Shown here in pieces: positions 19,489 through 28,000 of a stretch of DNA of 64,000 nucleotides. Positions within the stretch are counted from its first letter, which is position 1, and the number at the start of each line of letters is the position of its first letter. Source of the DNA: Stutzerimonas decontaminans (GTDB lineage Bacteria; Pseudomonadota; Gammaproteobacteria; Pseudomonadales; Pseudomonadaceae); NCBI RefSeq assembly GCF_000661915.1, contig NZ_CP007509.1, positions 2,108,001 through 2,172,000 of the forward strand. Direction: 5' to 3'. The position numbers and the translations under genes are program-made. Under the pieces are notes generated by a model. That model was not told the origin of the DNA and did no database searches. It saw only the letters and a program-made list of their open reading frames with translations.

Positions 19489-20424
19489 CTAGACCGACGT
19501 CGCGACGCGGTTCCGGGACCGGTGATCCTTGGCCAAACGACGTGCGAGCTGGATGAAGTTCAGTAATGCCGGCGACTGGTTGAAGCGTCGGCAGACCATC
19601 GTTAGCGGCGCGACAAGGCGAGGGCGAGCGCCGTGAATGCGGCGGTACACCACGCTATCGCCATGTATGTCGCGCATGGATGCTGGAACTACTGAAATGC
19701 CTTCGCCAGCCGCAACCAGGCTAACGTTTGTGAGCATCCGTTCCACTTCGAATGCGATTTTCGGTTCGAAACCCGCCGTCTGGCAGGCGCGCAGCAGGTT
19801 GGCATACATCCCCGGCGCGCCGGGCCGGCGCACCAGGATGAAGGGCTCGGCACGCATCCTCTGGATGTCGATCGCTCCACCGGCCGCCGTCAACGCCGGA
19901 TGCCCGATTGGCAGTACCCAAAGCAATTCTTCCACCAGCAGACGATGGAATTCGATACCCGCCGGTTGGCTGACCGGTGCGCGCAGCACCCCGACCTCCA
20001 GCTCGCCGGCACTGGCGCGTTCGGTCAGACGCCCGGCGTTACCTTCTTCCAGGGCGATGGACACGGCCGGGTAGCGCTCGCGGTAGGCGCGAATGATCTG
20101 CGGGATCAGTGGGTGCGCCGCTGCCGAGGAGGTGAAGCCGATCTTCAGCGTGCCCTCGACACCGTGGGCGACGCGTGCGGCCCGGCGCGCGCCGGCCTGC
20201 ACCCGCGCCAGGATCGCCTTGGCCTCTTCGAGAAACACCGCGCCACCGGTGGTCAGGTCCACACCCTTGGGATGGCGTTTGAACAACTCGAAGCCGAGCT
20301 CCTCCTCCAGCGCGCGAATCTGCTGGCTCAGCGGTGGTTGCTGCATGTTCAGGCGCGCAGCTGCACGGGTGAAATGCCTCTCCTCGGCGACCATGACGAA
20401 ATAGCGGAGGTGGCGAAGTTCCAT
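19489..20424 (-). CDS. LysR-type transcriptional regulator
   Basis: 311 residues from the ATG at 20424, where the product begins MELRHLRYFVMVAEERHFTR, the usual LysR N-terminus; the longer frame to 20511 adds residues outside the fold. The winged helix-turn-helix spans about 1-60 and contains LNMQQPPLSQQIRALEEELGF, as in the BenM/CatM branch; the rest is a substrate-binding-like effector domain. It diverges from the symporter gene with a 111-base gap, so it probably controls that gene and perhaps the porin/lyase pair beyond. Confidence 0.88.
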   Translation of the reverse strand: MELRHLRYFVMVAEERHFTRAAARLNMQQPPLSQQIRALEEELGFELFKRHPKGVDLTTGGAVFLEEAKAILARVQAGARRAARVAHGVEGTLKIGFTSSAAAHPLIPQIIRAYRERYPAVSIALEEGNAGRLTERASAGELEVGVLRAPVSQPAGIEFHRLLVEELLWVLPIGHPALTAAGGAIDIQRMRAEPFILVRRPGAPGMYANLLRACQTAGFEPKIAFEVERMLTNVSLVAAGEGISVVPASMRDIHGDSVVYRRIHGARPRLVAPLTMVCRRFNQSPALLNFIQLARRLAKDHRSRNRVATSV

Positions 20425-20535
20425 ATGACGGCGTCCTGCTAGGCGCTCGCCAGGGCGTTTGGCTGACGGAGTGCCTCGATGGGGTAGGATAGGGAGCACT
20501 GAAGCGACCAAAACAACAACATCGCTCGGCGGCCC

Positions 20536-21804
20536 ATGATTCTAGCCAAGCTGTACCGCAACGACACCGCTCGGATCCTGATCGCGATAGCCTTGGGCCT
20601 GTCGCTCGGCATCCTGCGGCCGGAACTGGCGGTCCAGATGAAACCGCTCAGCGACGCCTTCCTCGGCGTGATCGGCCACGCGGTGCCGCTGGTGATGTTC
20701 GTACTGGTCGCCTCGGCGGTATCGGCGTTCGGTGAGCGCGGGCAGCACACCCGCTGCGCAGGTCGCGTGGTGGTTTACTTCCTGATGATGGCCGTGTTCT
20801 CGCTGATCACCGGTGCAGGCGCGGGGTGGTTGTTGGCGCCGGGCGCCGAGGCGTTGCCACTGACCGGCTCGACCGTTCGCCCCCTGAGCGATCTGCCGAC
20901 CGCAGTGCTGACCAGCCTGGTGCAGGTCATTTCTCATACGCTCATCCTTCCGGTGTTGTTGGCCGCTTTGCTGTTCGGCCTCGGGCTGGGTTGGGCGGGC
21001 GATGCGGGCGAGCCGCTGCGGCGTCGGCTGGATACGTGTGTGGACTGGCTGCTCAAAGCCCTGCGCATGGTGCTGCGATTCGCCCCGCTGGCCGCCTTCG
21101 GCGCCATGGCCTATACCGTTGGCCGATACGGGCCGGCGTCCGCCTGGCCGTTGCTCAAGTTCGTCGGCACTGTCTACTTCGCCTGCGTCTTGTTTCTTGT
21201 GGTTGTCCTGGGCGTCGTTGCCAGGTTGGCAGGCGTCGGCTTGTTTCGACTCATCGCCTACATCAGGGACGAGCTCTGTCTGGTCGCGTTCACCGGCGCT
21301 TCGGTGGCGGCGGTGCCGGGCCTGATCGAGAAACTTGAGCGCGCGGGATGCGCGCGGCGGGTAGTGCGGCTGGTGCTCAGCACCGGCTATACCTTCAATC
21401 TGGCCGGTTCGAATATCTACGTGACCTGTGCTGCGGTATTCCTGGCGCAGCTCGCCGGTGCCACCCTGGATGTTGCACATGTGTTGAGCCTGTTGCTGGT
21501 GGCGCTGCTGACCTCGTTGGGCTCGACCAGCGCGGCGGGCTCGGCCTTCCTGACGCTGACCGCCACGGTTGCCGGCCTCAATCTGGTTCCGCTGGAAGCG
21601 CTCGGCCTGTTGCTCGGTGTCGAGCGGTTGATGAAGTGCCGCTCGCTGACCAATGTGATCGGCAATACGTTGGCCAGCGTGGTGATTTCGGCCTGGAGCG
21701 GTGCGCTGGATCGCAGTGCGTTGCGTGAGGCGCTGATGCCCTGTCGGCAGGCAGCGTTTCCCGGCGCGGTGGTCGGGAAACGCCGAGGGCGCGCAACCTC
21801 TTAG
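20536..21804 (+). CDS. Dicarboxylate/amino acid:cation symporter (DAACS family)
   Basis: Sodium- or proton-coupled uptake of dicarboxylates such as fumarate, aspartate or glutamate. 422 residues, with about eight spans and the family's substrate-site stretches TGYTFNLAGSNIYVT near residue 285 and GSTSAAGSAFLTLTA near 325. The end overlaps the converging lyase gene by four bases. Neighbours (LysR regulator, fumarate-releasing lyase, OprD porin) suggest it imports the lyase product. Confidence 0.87.
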   Translation: MILAKLYRNDTARILIAIALGLSLGILRPELAVQMKPLSDAFLGVIGHAVPLVMFVLVASAVSAFGERGQHTRCAGRVVVYFLMMAVFSLITGAGAGWLLAPGAEALPLTGSTVRPLSDLPTAVLTSLVQVISHTLILPVLLAALLFGLGLGWAGDAGEPLRRRLDTCVDWLLKALRMVLRFAPLAAFGAMAYTVGRYGPASAWPLLKFVGTVYFACVLFLVVVLGVVARLAGVGLFRLIAYIRDELCLVAFTGASVAAVPGLIEKLERAGCARRVVRLVLSTGYTFNLAGSNIYVTCAAVFLAQLAGATLDVAHVLSLLLVALLTSLGSTSAAGSAFLTLTATVAGLNLVPLEALGLLLGVERLMKCRSLTNVIGNTLASVVISAWSGALDRSALREALMPCRQAAFPGAVVGKRRGRATS

Positions 21805-23396
21805 TTCTTCAACAACGCGTTGAAGGCCTTGTCCAGCTCGCTTTCAGCGTTCGCCAGCCGGTCACGGCGTACCTTTGTCCAGTGCTGGTCGCCCGCGAGT
21901 GCCTGGTTGGCCTCTTTGAGCATACGCTTGACCTCGGCCGGCTGCGGGCCGCCGGTGCCGACACGGGTCTTGACCATGTTCTGCGGCGACAGTGTGGCGC
22001 GAAACGCCGACTCGCTCATCGGCAACTCGCGGGTCTTCCAGTCGTACTTCTCGGTGGCCTTGGTGAACAGTCGCTGCGCCTCGGCGTAGGGGAAGTTGGC
22101 CGGCACGAAACCTTCCTTGCGCGCATGACCGACAACCGCCGAGGCGAAGCTGTGACCGATTCGGAAGGGGACCTTGTGCTCGCGCTCCAGGGTATCGGCC
22201 AGCTCCATCGAGGTGGTCCATTCTGCTTCAAGCTCCTCCAGCGCGCGTTCGGGATTGATCACCAGTGCATCCATCACCTTGCCCGTACGGACGAACATCT
22301 CGTGGGCGCTATCGAACAGCCCGAGGCCGTCGAAGGCGAACTTGTAGTCGGTCATCCCGGTAGTCACGTTGTGCGCACGCAGGGTGACGGTATGGGCCAG
22401 TCCGACGACGTCCGAGGCTGATTCGCGCGCTCGCATGATCAGACCGGGGTTGCGCTTCTGCGGCATGGCGCTGCTGGTGTAGGTGGCGCCTTCTTCGAGC
22501 AGCATCCACGGACGGATCTGGTGGTATTGCGTATGAATGTCGCCCAGCATCGCGCCGATGCGGATCGCCGATGACGAGGCGATGCCCGCGGCCTCGATGG
22601 GAATGTCGTAGGTCGACACCTGGCCGGCATCCAATGAGTTTTCGCGCACATCATCGAAGCCGAGCAGCTCGGACAAGCGCTCGCGGTTGAGCGGCCAGCC
22701 GGAATTGGCGAGCACCGCCGTGCCCATGGGGCTACGGTTCAGGCGGTCGTACAGCTCGCGGATGCGCTGGGCATCGCGCTCGAACGCCGCCTCATACGCC
22801 AGCAGGTAGTGGGCATAGGTGATCGGCTGTGCCTGTACACCGTTGGTGTAGGCCGGGATCAGCGTGTCGACGTTTTCCTTCGCCAGCTCCAGCAACTGGG
22901 CGCGGGTGGCGTTCATCGCGTCGGTGTAGTCGAGCAACTGGCTGCGCAGCGTGGCGAGCCGGTAGGTCGCATACATGTCCTGGCGGCTGCGGCCGGAGTG
23001 GATCAGCGAAGCCTGCGGCCCGATCTTGTCGATCATGATCCGCTCGATCTGCAGCACGTCACTGGGCTTCTTGCCGTCGGGCTTGCCGGCCTGATTGATC
23101 ACATACTGCACGCCGCTGGCGATCTCACGGCCCTGTTTGCGGCTGACGATCCCTTCTTCGGTCAGCATCACGATGGACGCCTTGTTGATCCGGTTGACCC
23201 AAGTGAACTGATCGTCGTGCTTGCCGGATTTAGCGCTGGAGCGATCGACCGTGGCGCCGATCTTGGCCGCTTCGGCCGCGCATTCGGCCGTGGTTCGGCA
23301 GGGCAGGTCGGCCGTATCCGCCGCCTGAGCGCTCAGATGGCTGGTGACCAGGGCGAAGGCAACGGCCAGCGATAGCAGATTTTTTTGCATGGTCAT
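21801..23396 (-). CDS. Exported argininosuccinate-lyase-family C-N lyase
   Basis: Member of the fumarase/aspartase superfamily, which splits N-(carboxyalkyl) substrates and usually frees fumarate. 531 residues from the ATG at 23396, chosen because AGGAG is seven bases upstream. The first 25 or so residues are a signal peptide (NLLSLAVAFALVTSHLSAQA), unusual because argininosuccinate lyase itself is cytosolic. Family features: HSGRSRQDMYATYRL near residue 133 and the signature TSSAMPQKRNPGLIM near 320. Residues 30-45 hold two cysteines that could form a disulphide. It follows the OprD gene by 60 bases. Likely substrates are N-succinyl amino acids or EDDS-like chelators; this is inference. Confidence 0.8.
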   Translation of the reverse strand: MTMQKNLLSLAVAFALVTSHLSAQAADTADLPCRTTAECAAEAAKIGATVDRSSAKSGKHDDQFTWVNRINKASIVMLTEEGIVSRKQGREIASGVQYVINQAGKPDGKKPSDVLQIERIMIDKIGPQASLIHSGRSRQDMYATYRLATLRSQLLDYTDAMNATRAQLLELAKENVDTLIPAYTNGVQAQPITYAHYLLAYEAAFERDAQRIRELYDRLNRSPMGTAVLANSGWPLNRERLSELLGFDDVRENSLDAGQVSTYDIPIEAAGIASSSAIRIGAMLGDIHTQYHQIRPWMLLEEGATYTSSAMPQKRNPGLIMRARESASDVVGLAHTVTLRAHNVTTGMTDYKFAFDGLGLFDSAHEMFVRTGKVMDALVINPERALEELEAEWTTSMELADTLEREHKVPFRIGHSFASAVVGHARKEGFVPANFPYAEAQRLFTKATEKYDWKTRELPMSESAFRATLSPQNMVKTRVGTGGPQPAEVKRMLKEANQALAGDQHWTKVRRDRLANAESELDKAFNALLKN

Positions 23397-23456
23397 GGTG
23401 AATCTCCTGTTCAGCGATACCGTCACCGCGGGGCGACGGGAAGGCGAGGGCGGCCG

Positions 23457-24698
23457 TTACAGCAGCGGCAAGGTGTAACTGAGGATGAAGCGGGTCTGAT
23501 CGATGTCATTCCCCGTACTTCGGTAGGTGCCGTTACGCAGCTTCACGCCGAAGTTTTTCAGCGCACCCTGCTGGAACACGTAACCGATGTCGGTATCGCG
23601 CTCCCACTCGCGGCCATTGCGCCCGCCTGGACCGTCGAAACCATCGCCGCGCAGGTAGCGCGTCATGAAGCTCAGCCCCGGAATGCCTACGGCGGCAAAA
23701 TCGTAGTCGTAGCGCAGCTGCCACGACTTCTCGCCGGGACTGGCGAAGTCGGCCGAAATCATCACGTAGTTGACCAAGTAGGAATTGGTCCCATTGATGT
23801 GCGGAAAGCCAGTCTCGCCGCTCATCTTCTGGTACGCCGCGCCAAAGGCGTGGCCGCCGAGCTGATAGGTGAACTTGGCGCCGAACGCATCGTTGTCAAC
23901 GTTGGTGTTGCCCGCCTCGGTGGAGCGAGCGAAGCGTAGGTCGCTCTTGAAGGCCTGGTCCTCGCCCAACGGCAAGACATGGGAAAGGTTGAAGATGTGC
24001 TGTTTGTAGTTCTGGTCGAGATGGCCGTAGTGGTAGCCAGTGGTCAGGCGGTCGGTCCAGCGATAGCTGGCGCTGGCGAAATCGAACTGATCGCTGTCCT
24101 GCCCACCGCGGATGCCCTTGCCGGCGACCTGCATGTCGTCGTTGGCCGCCGAGTTGCGTACGCTGTTCTGCGTCAGCCGACCGGCGTTGAGCGTCAGTCC
24201 GTCGATCTCCTTCGAGGTCACCATACCGCCGCGAAAGGTCTGCGGCAGGAGGCGGGAATCGTTTGGCAGCACCGTTGGCAGCTTCGGCAGCAGAGTCCCG
24301 ACTCGTGCCGTGGTTTTCGAATAGCGCATCTTCGCCGCCGCGCCGAGCTGGCTGTATTCGTCCGGCGCCTTCTCGTCGCCGACCGGCAGCAGTCCGGAAT
24401 TCTGGCGCTCCGGCCCGGAGTCGAGCTTCACCCCGAGCAGGCCGATGGCATCGACGCCGAAGCCGAGCGGCCCCTCGGTAAAGCCGGACTCGTAATTGAG
24501 CAGAAAGCCCTGCGCCCACTCGTCGCGCTTCGACTGGTTGGCGCCATCCTGTCGGTAGTCGGCATTGAAATAGAAGTTGCGCAGTTCCAGCGTGGCCTTG
24601 CTATCGGCGAGAAAATCCGCCATGGCCACACCCGGCAAACCCGCACCCAGCGCAGCAATCGTTATCGCCGTAGCAAGCGGCTTCGGTGACTTGTGCAT
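23457..24698 (-). CDS. OprD-family outer-membrane porin
   Basis: Substrate-selective 18-strand porin. 413 residues from the ATG at 24698 (AGGAG seven bases upstream), with a signal peptide ending at VAMA. The mature start FLADSKATLELRNFYFN and the internal SYRWTDRLTTGYHYGHL and SWQLRYDYDFA segments are typical of OprD, as is the final aromatic-rich beta strand. First gene of a two-gene unit with the exported lyase, so it should admit the substrate of that enzyme. Confidence 0.9.
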   Translation of the reverse strand: MHKSPKPLATAITIAALGAGLPGVAMADFLADSKATLELRNFYFNADYRQDGANQSKRDEWAQGFLLNYESGFTEGPLGFGVDAIGLLGVKLDSGPERQNSGLLPVGDEKAPDEYSQLGAAAKMRYSKTTARVGTLLPKLPTVLPNDSRLLPQTFRGGMVTSKEIDGLTLNAGRLTQNSVRNSAANDDMQVAGKGIRGGQDSDQFDFASASYRWTDRLTTGYHYGHLDQNYKQHIFNLSHVLPLGEDQAFKSDLRFARSTEAGNTNVDNDAFGAKFTYQLGGHAFGAAYQKMSGETGFPHINGTNSYLVNYVMISADFASPGEKSWQLRYDYDFAAVGIPGLSFMTRYLRGDGFDGPGGRNGREWERDTDIGYVFQQGALKNFGVKLRNGTYRSTGNDIDQTRFILSYTLPLL

Positions 24699-24810
24699 CA
24701 CTGTCTCCTGATTGTTTTTATACGGAGGTGACGCCGCCGACACGAGGCTGGCGGGCGTCTGGCGTGATGCTAGGGAATTGATTTCAATATGAAAAATATC
24801 TAGATCGTAT

Positions 24811-24837
24811 CCGCCGGATATCTATTGGATATGGCGG
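24811..24837. promoter_or_regulatory. inverted repeat upstream of the porin gene
   Basis: CCGCC-GG-ATATC and GATAT-GGCGG make an imperfect dyad 113 bases before the porin start and in the gap shared with the FNR-type gene. It could be an operator; no binding protein can be named. Confidence 0.25.
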
Positions 24838-25121
24838 TGGTTCGTTCCTGGGCGGTGCGGCAGATTCTCAATTGCCAATAACCAGGCGGCACTGGATAGA
24901 CATCGCGGCTTCACGATGTGGCGAGATCGACGGGTCGCCGGCAGCCTGACCTCACGCCGTACTTTCCCTCCCGTTGTCAGAGACGCCGTTTAGACGGCCA
25001 CCGAGTGCAGCGTGTCATTTGGATCAATAACGTTGAACTTAAAGGGCAAATCTATTCATTGGTGTTGATTTATTTCGTGGGGCACGCTTCTAGGCTAGTC
25101 AGCAGTAGAGGCGCTTGGCAT

Positions 25122-25928
25122 GTGTACTACCATTCAAATGCGCACCGCGCGCCGTCGTCGGTGACGGGCTTGCCCCAGGCCGATTGCAGGGACTGTGTTC
25201 TATCCAGCCGTTGCCTACCGTCCGTGCTTGGTCGCAATGACATTCCTGCGCACGAGCTGCGGTTCCGTTCGTCGACCTTGGTTAAGGGACAGCTTTTGTT
25301 CGAAGAGGGGGACCGAGCAACCAGCCTCTATATGGTCCGGTCGGGTGCAATGAGCGCATCTCGCGCGAATGTTTATGGCGCTCAGCAGATTCTTTCCTTC
25401 AGCCTTAGAGGTGATCTGGTTGGGGCTTGCTCGCTTCACGAGCCTAGGCATCAAGTCACCGTTCGAGCTGTGCAACGAACCGCCTTGTGTGAGCTTCCGT
25501 TGGACGTGCTGCATCGACTGAGCAGCATCAACGGCGGCGTCGCTCGATTTTTGCGTAAGGTTCTTAGCAAGGAACTCAAGCGCAACCGGGAAGCTCGGTT
25601 GCAACTTGCAGTGCCTCGGGCGGATAGCCGGGTGGCGAGCTTTCTGGCCTGGTATGCAGGCGCATTGATCGAACGGCGCCAGCCCGCTGCTCGCTTTCGC
25701 CTTCCCATGTCTCGCGTAGAAATTGCCAATCACCTCGGGCTCGCGGTCGAGTCGGTCTCGCGCGCGCTCGCCGAGCTTCGTGCCGAGGGCATCCTCGAAG
25801 CAAAGGGGAGGGAGATCGAGATCCTCGATTCATGTCGGCTATGGGAAGTGGCATGCAGCATGCAATTCCGGCGCGCTGCATGCGTCCCTGCGCGACGGCA
25901 TTCCCCAGATGTCATTGCAGCCTGTTGA
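25122..25928 (+). CDS. FNR/ANR-family iron-sulphur regulator
   Basis: Crp-Fnr transcription factor with the FNR cluster ligands intact: DCRDCVLSSRC supplies three cysteines and the CEL of TALCELPL supplies the fourth. A cyclic-nucleotide-fold domain, then a helix-turn-helix with MSRVEIANHLGLAVESVSRAL, which carries the E-x2-S-R recognition pattern of FNR/ANR. I favour the GTG at 25122, which gives 268 residues; the open frame runs up to 24918 but that extension is basic and unlike the family. The C-terminal 30 residues go beyond ANR. It is not the usual anr locus, so it is probably an accessory paralogue sensing oxygen or nitric oxide. Confidence 0.78.
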   Translation: MYYHSNAHRAPSSVTGLPQADCRDCVLSSRCLPSVLGRNDIPAHELRFRSSTLVKGQLLFEEGDRATSLYMVRSGAMSASRANVYGAQQILSFSLRGDLVGACSLHEPRHQVTVRAVQRTALCELPLDVLHRLSSINGGVARFLRKVLSKELKRNREARLQLAVPRADSRVASFLAWYAGALIERRQPAARFRLPMSRVEIANHLGLAVESVSRALAELRAEGILEAKGREIEILDSCRLWEVACSMQFRRAACVPARRHSPDVIAAC

Positions 25929-25931
25929 ATG

Positions 25932-25953
25932 AACGGGGGCTTGCGCCCCCGTT
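25932..25953. terminator. terminator after the FNR-type gene
   Basis: AACGGGGGC, four bases, GCCCCCGTT, then TTT; it also faces the end of the radC-like gene on the other strand. Confidence 0.75.
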
Positions 25954-25957
25954 TGGA

Positions 25958-26464
25958 TTAGAGGAGCCCGAATTCAGCCAGCGAGGCCGACGCATGACCG
26001 GCCACGATTACGTGGTCGAGGGTCCGCACATCGACGAGCTCGAGTGCCTGCTTTAGGCGCCTGGTCAACGCCTTGTCCGCTTCGCTCGGTTCGGGATGCC
26101 CACTTGGATGGTTGTGAGAAAAAATCACTGCCGCCGCGTTGAGTCGCAGGGCTTCCTTCACCACCTCGCGCGGGTACACCGAAGCGGCGTCGATGGTGCC
26201 GCGAAACAGCTCGACGTACTCGATTAGCCGATGGCGGTTATCCAGGAAAAGGGCAGCGAACATTTCGTGTTCGAAGCCAGCAAGCTTGGCCTGCAGGAAG
26301 TTCTTGACGATGTCCGGCGACGTGAATGCTGCGCCTCTCTTCATCTTTAGGTCGATGGCTCGTCGAGCGGCGTCGAGAATCTGTTCAGGGGTCGCCGGTA
26401 CATAACGGCCTGCATTGTCTCGAACCAGCAGGATCGAATCGTCGGAGGAGGTGAAGTTCGACAT
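25958..26464 (-). CDS. RadC-like JAB/MPN metalloprotein of mobile elements
   Basis: 168 residues. The zinc site is plain: an upstream conserved segment FLDNRHRLIEYVELFRGT and the metal-binding HNHPSGHPEPSEAD near residue 117. It lacks the helix-hairpin-helix part of chromosomal RadC, the short form common in Pseudomonas integrative and conjugative elements. Its biochemical role is unresolved. Start at 26464 gives the usual N-terminus; the frame continues upstream without a sensible extension. Confidence 0.85.
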   Translation of the reverse strand: MSNFTSSDDSILLVRDNAGRYVPATPEQILDAARRAIDLKMKRGAAFTSPDIVKNFLQAKLAGFEHEMFAALFLDNRHRLIEYVELFRGTIDAASVYPREVVKEALRLNAAAVIFSHNHPSGHPEPSEADKALTRRLKQALELVDVRTLDHVIVAGHASASLAEFGLL

Positions 26465-26651
26465 GTCGGTGCTCCGGTTGCTCGGGCGAGATTGCCCGGA
26501 ACCGACCCGGCACGGCGCAGCGCAAGCAGTCAGGGGGCGAAGCCGGCGCCAGCCGCGAACACGCACCGGCGGGTGAAGCCCTTGACGGCGAGCACGCCGT
26601 GGCAAGGTGAAGGAAAACAGCAAGTCCGCCCCATTAACTCTCTGGCACGAT

Positions 26652-26677
26652 AAAAAAAAGCGCCCTGTCGGGCGCCC
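26652..26677 (-). terminator. minus-strand terminator between the DUF736 and radC-like genes
   Basis: GCGCCC, TGTC, GGGCGC with eight T residues following on the minus strand. It stands between two same-strand genes that already have another hairpin at 26776-26803, so it may end a short RNA or act as an attenuator in front of the radC-like gene. Confidence 0.6.
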
Positions 26678-26775
26678 AACGGTCCTCACTAGGCTATGAG
26701 AACCAAGCAGTGCGGGGTGTAGCACCCCGCGCAAACCGTAGCGCACGTCACGCAGTGCAAGCGGAACTGACTCAC

Positions 26776-26803
26776 AAAAATGCGCCCTGGATTGCCAGGG
26801 CGC
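26776..26803 (-). terminator. terminator of the DUF736 gene
   Basis: GCGCCCTGG, ATTG, CCAGGGCGC, with ATTTTTG following on the minus strand, eight bases past the DUF736 stop. Confidence 0.65.
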
Positions 26804-26810
26804 CTTGGCG

Positions 26811-27119
26811 TCATTCAGCCTTGCTTCGGCTCCACATCAGTACGTGGGAGCCTTCGGACTCCTCCAGGAGTCGCGCGTATACGGTGGCGGGGAACGCAGG
26901 ATCATCGAGCGTGACTGACAGGTAGGGGCGATCGTTCTGGCTGAGCTTCTTCCAGGCGGCGCCGATCTCGACCCCGCCCGAGGTGAGGATGCGAAAATCG
27001 GGCGCATTGGCTGTGCCCTTGTCGTTGGGCACGAAGGCGACCTTCGCTTTGAGCATCAGGGTTTGCAGCGTGCCGGTGAAGCCGTCGTTGAGAGTGGTAA
27101 AGGTGCCGATGTTGGCCAT
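26811..27119 (-). CDS. DUF736-family protein
   Basis: 102 residues beginning [20 protein letters not shown], which is characteristic of DUF736, with the later [17 protein letters not shown]. Function is unknown; the family is found almost only in integrative and conjugative elements and plasmids of proteobacteria. A strong AAAGGAG sits seven bases before the ATG. With the radC-like gene it marks the left part of the accessory region as element-derived. Confidence 0.88.
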   Translation of the reverse strand: MANIGTFTTLNDGFTGTLQTLMLKAKVAFVPNDKGTANAPDFRILTSGGVEIGAAWKKLSQNDRPYLSVTLDDPAFPATVYARLLEESEGSHVLMWSRSKAE

Positions 27120-27673
27120 GGTGTTTCTCCTTTCGGATTGAGGGCCGCGCCTATCGCGTCCTCGTTGTGATCCGGTCGGTGGGAGAGGGCGGGCCGCACT
27201 GCCTGCAGCCGTAACGCAGAGAAGGACCGAAAGGACCTAACAATTTGCCTCGCGAGGAAGCCGGGCACCGGCGGGGAAATTGTTTGGTTCGACGGTTGTG
27301 GCCACAAAGCCCGAGCCCTCCAGGATTCACTACGAGCAGAGGACGCCTGGCCGGCGCTCTGGCACGGGCTGGCACCAGGCTATATCGATCACCCTGCGCC
27401 AGACGACCATTCGCTCGCTTGCACCTGATGTCTGTCGCGACGTCGCCGTGCCTTGCGATGGGGGAATGCCGCGCGCGATGAGTCGACACGGGGCCACAGT
27501 GCGAGATCGTCGGTTAAATGATTGAAGGGACCTTGATCGACATGCTCTGCGAAGATCAAGAACTCGGCTACCGGCAGGAGCGCAGCCGGGCCAGGCTGGC
27601 CGCAGCGTGGCGTATAGGTAGAAGATTTCGATGCAACAAAGGCCCGATGCAGGCCTTTGTTGCGATCGACAGA
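27120..27673. other. gene-free element debris with a hairpin at 27631-27661
   Basis: No credible gene. An imperfect dyad bounded by CAATTT (27241) and AAATTG (27282) lies in the DUF736 leader. At the right end GCAACAAAGGCC and GGCCTTTGTTGC form a strong hairpin that would terminate minus-strand transcription coming from the chemotaxis-receptor remnant beside it. Confidence 0.4.
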
Positions 27674-27742
27674 TCAGCGGAGCCTGAATCGATTGACCAG
27701 CGCCGTCAGGCGGGCATTGCTGCCGACCAGGGACTCTGTGCT
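27674..27742 (-). pseudogene. last codons of a methyl-accepting chemotaxis protein gene
   Basis: On the minus strand the sequence reads STESLVGSNARLTALVNRF and then RLR and a stop. This is the type of C-terminus seen on Pseudomonas chemotaxis receptors. Upstream in that frame the likeness stops abruptly at about 27743, and the normal receptor body is absent, so only the 3' end survives. It is followed by a proper terminator hairpin. The break probably marks the left edge of the inserted 21-kb operon. Confidence 0.45.
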
Positions 27743-28000
27743 GACTTCACACACTGTGAATAAGCAAAAGCGGCGGGCATGCGAGCCTTCGACAATGAGG
27801 CTCGCTGTTGAGGTTGGGTTTTCCCCGCCTGCGGGAGACGAGGGCGATGCCGGCGAGGCAAGTTTGATCTAACTGCGGGATGGTGCAGTGGTAGGGGCAT
27901 CGCAACGCAAGGAAACCCTCATGGGGACACTTTTTCAGGCATCAACGTATCGAAGAATCATTTGGAAAGCTGACATGCATTGAGCTACGGCATTCATAGG
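27743..28000. other. junction sequence downstream of the 14-gene operon
   Basis: About 260 bases between the receptor remnant and the stop of the last operon gene. No gene or clear terminator is seen. The composition is mixed. Confidence 0.35.
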
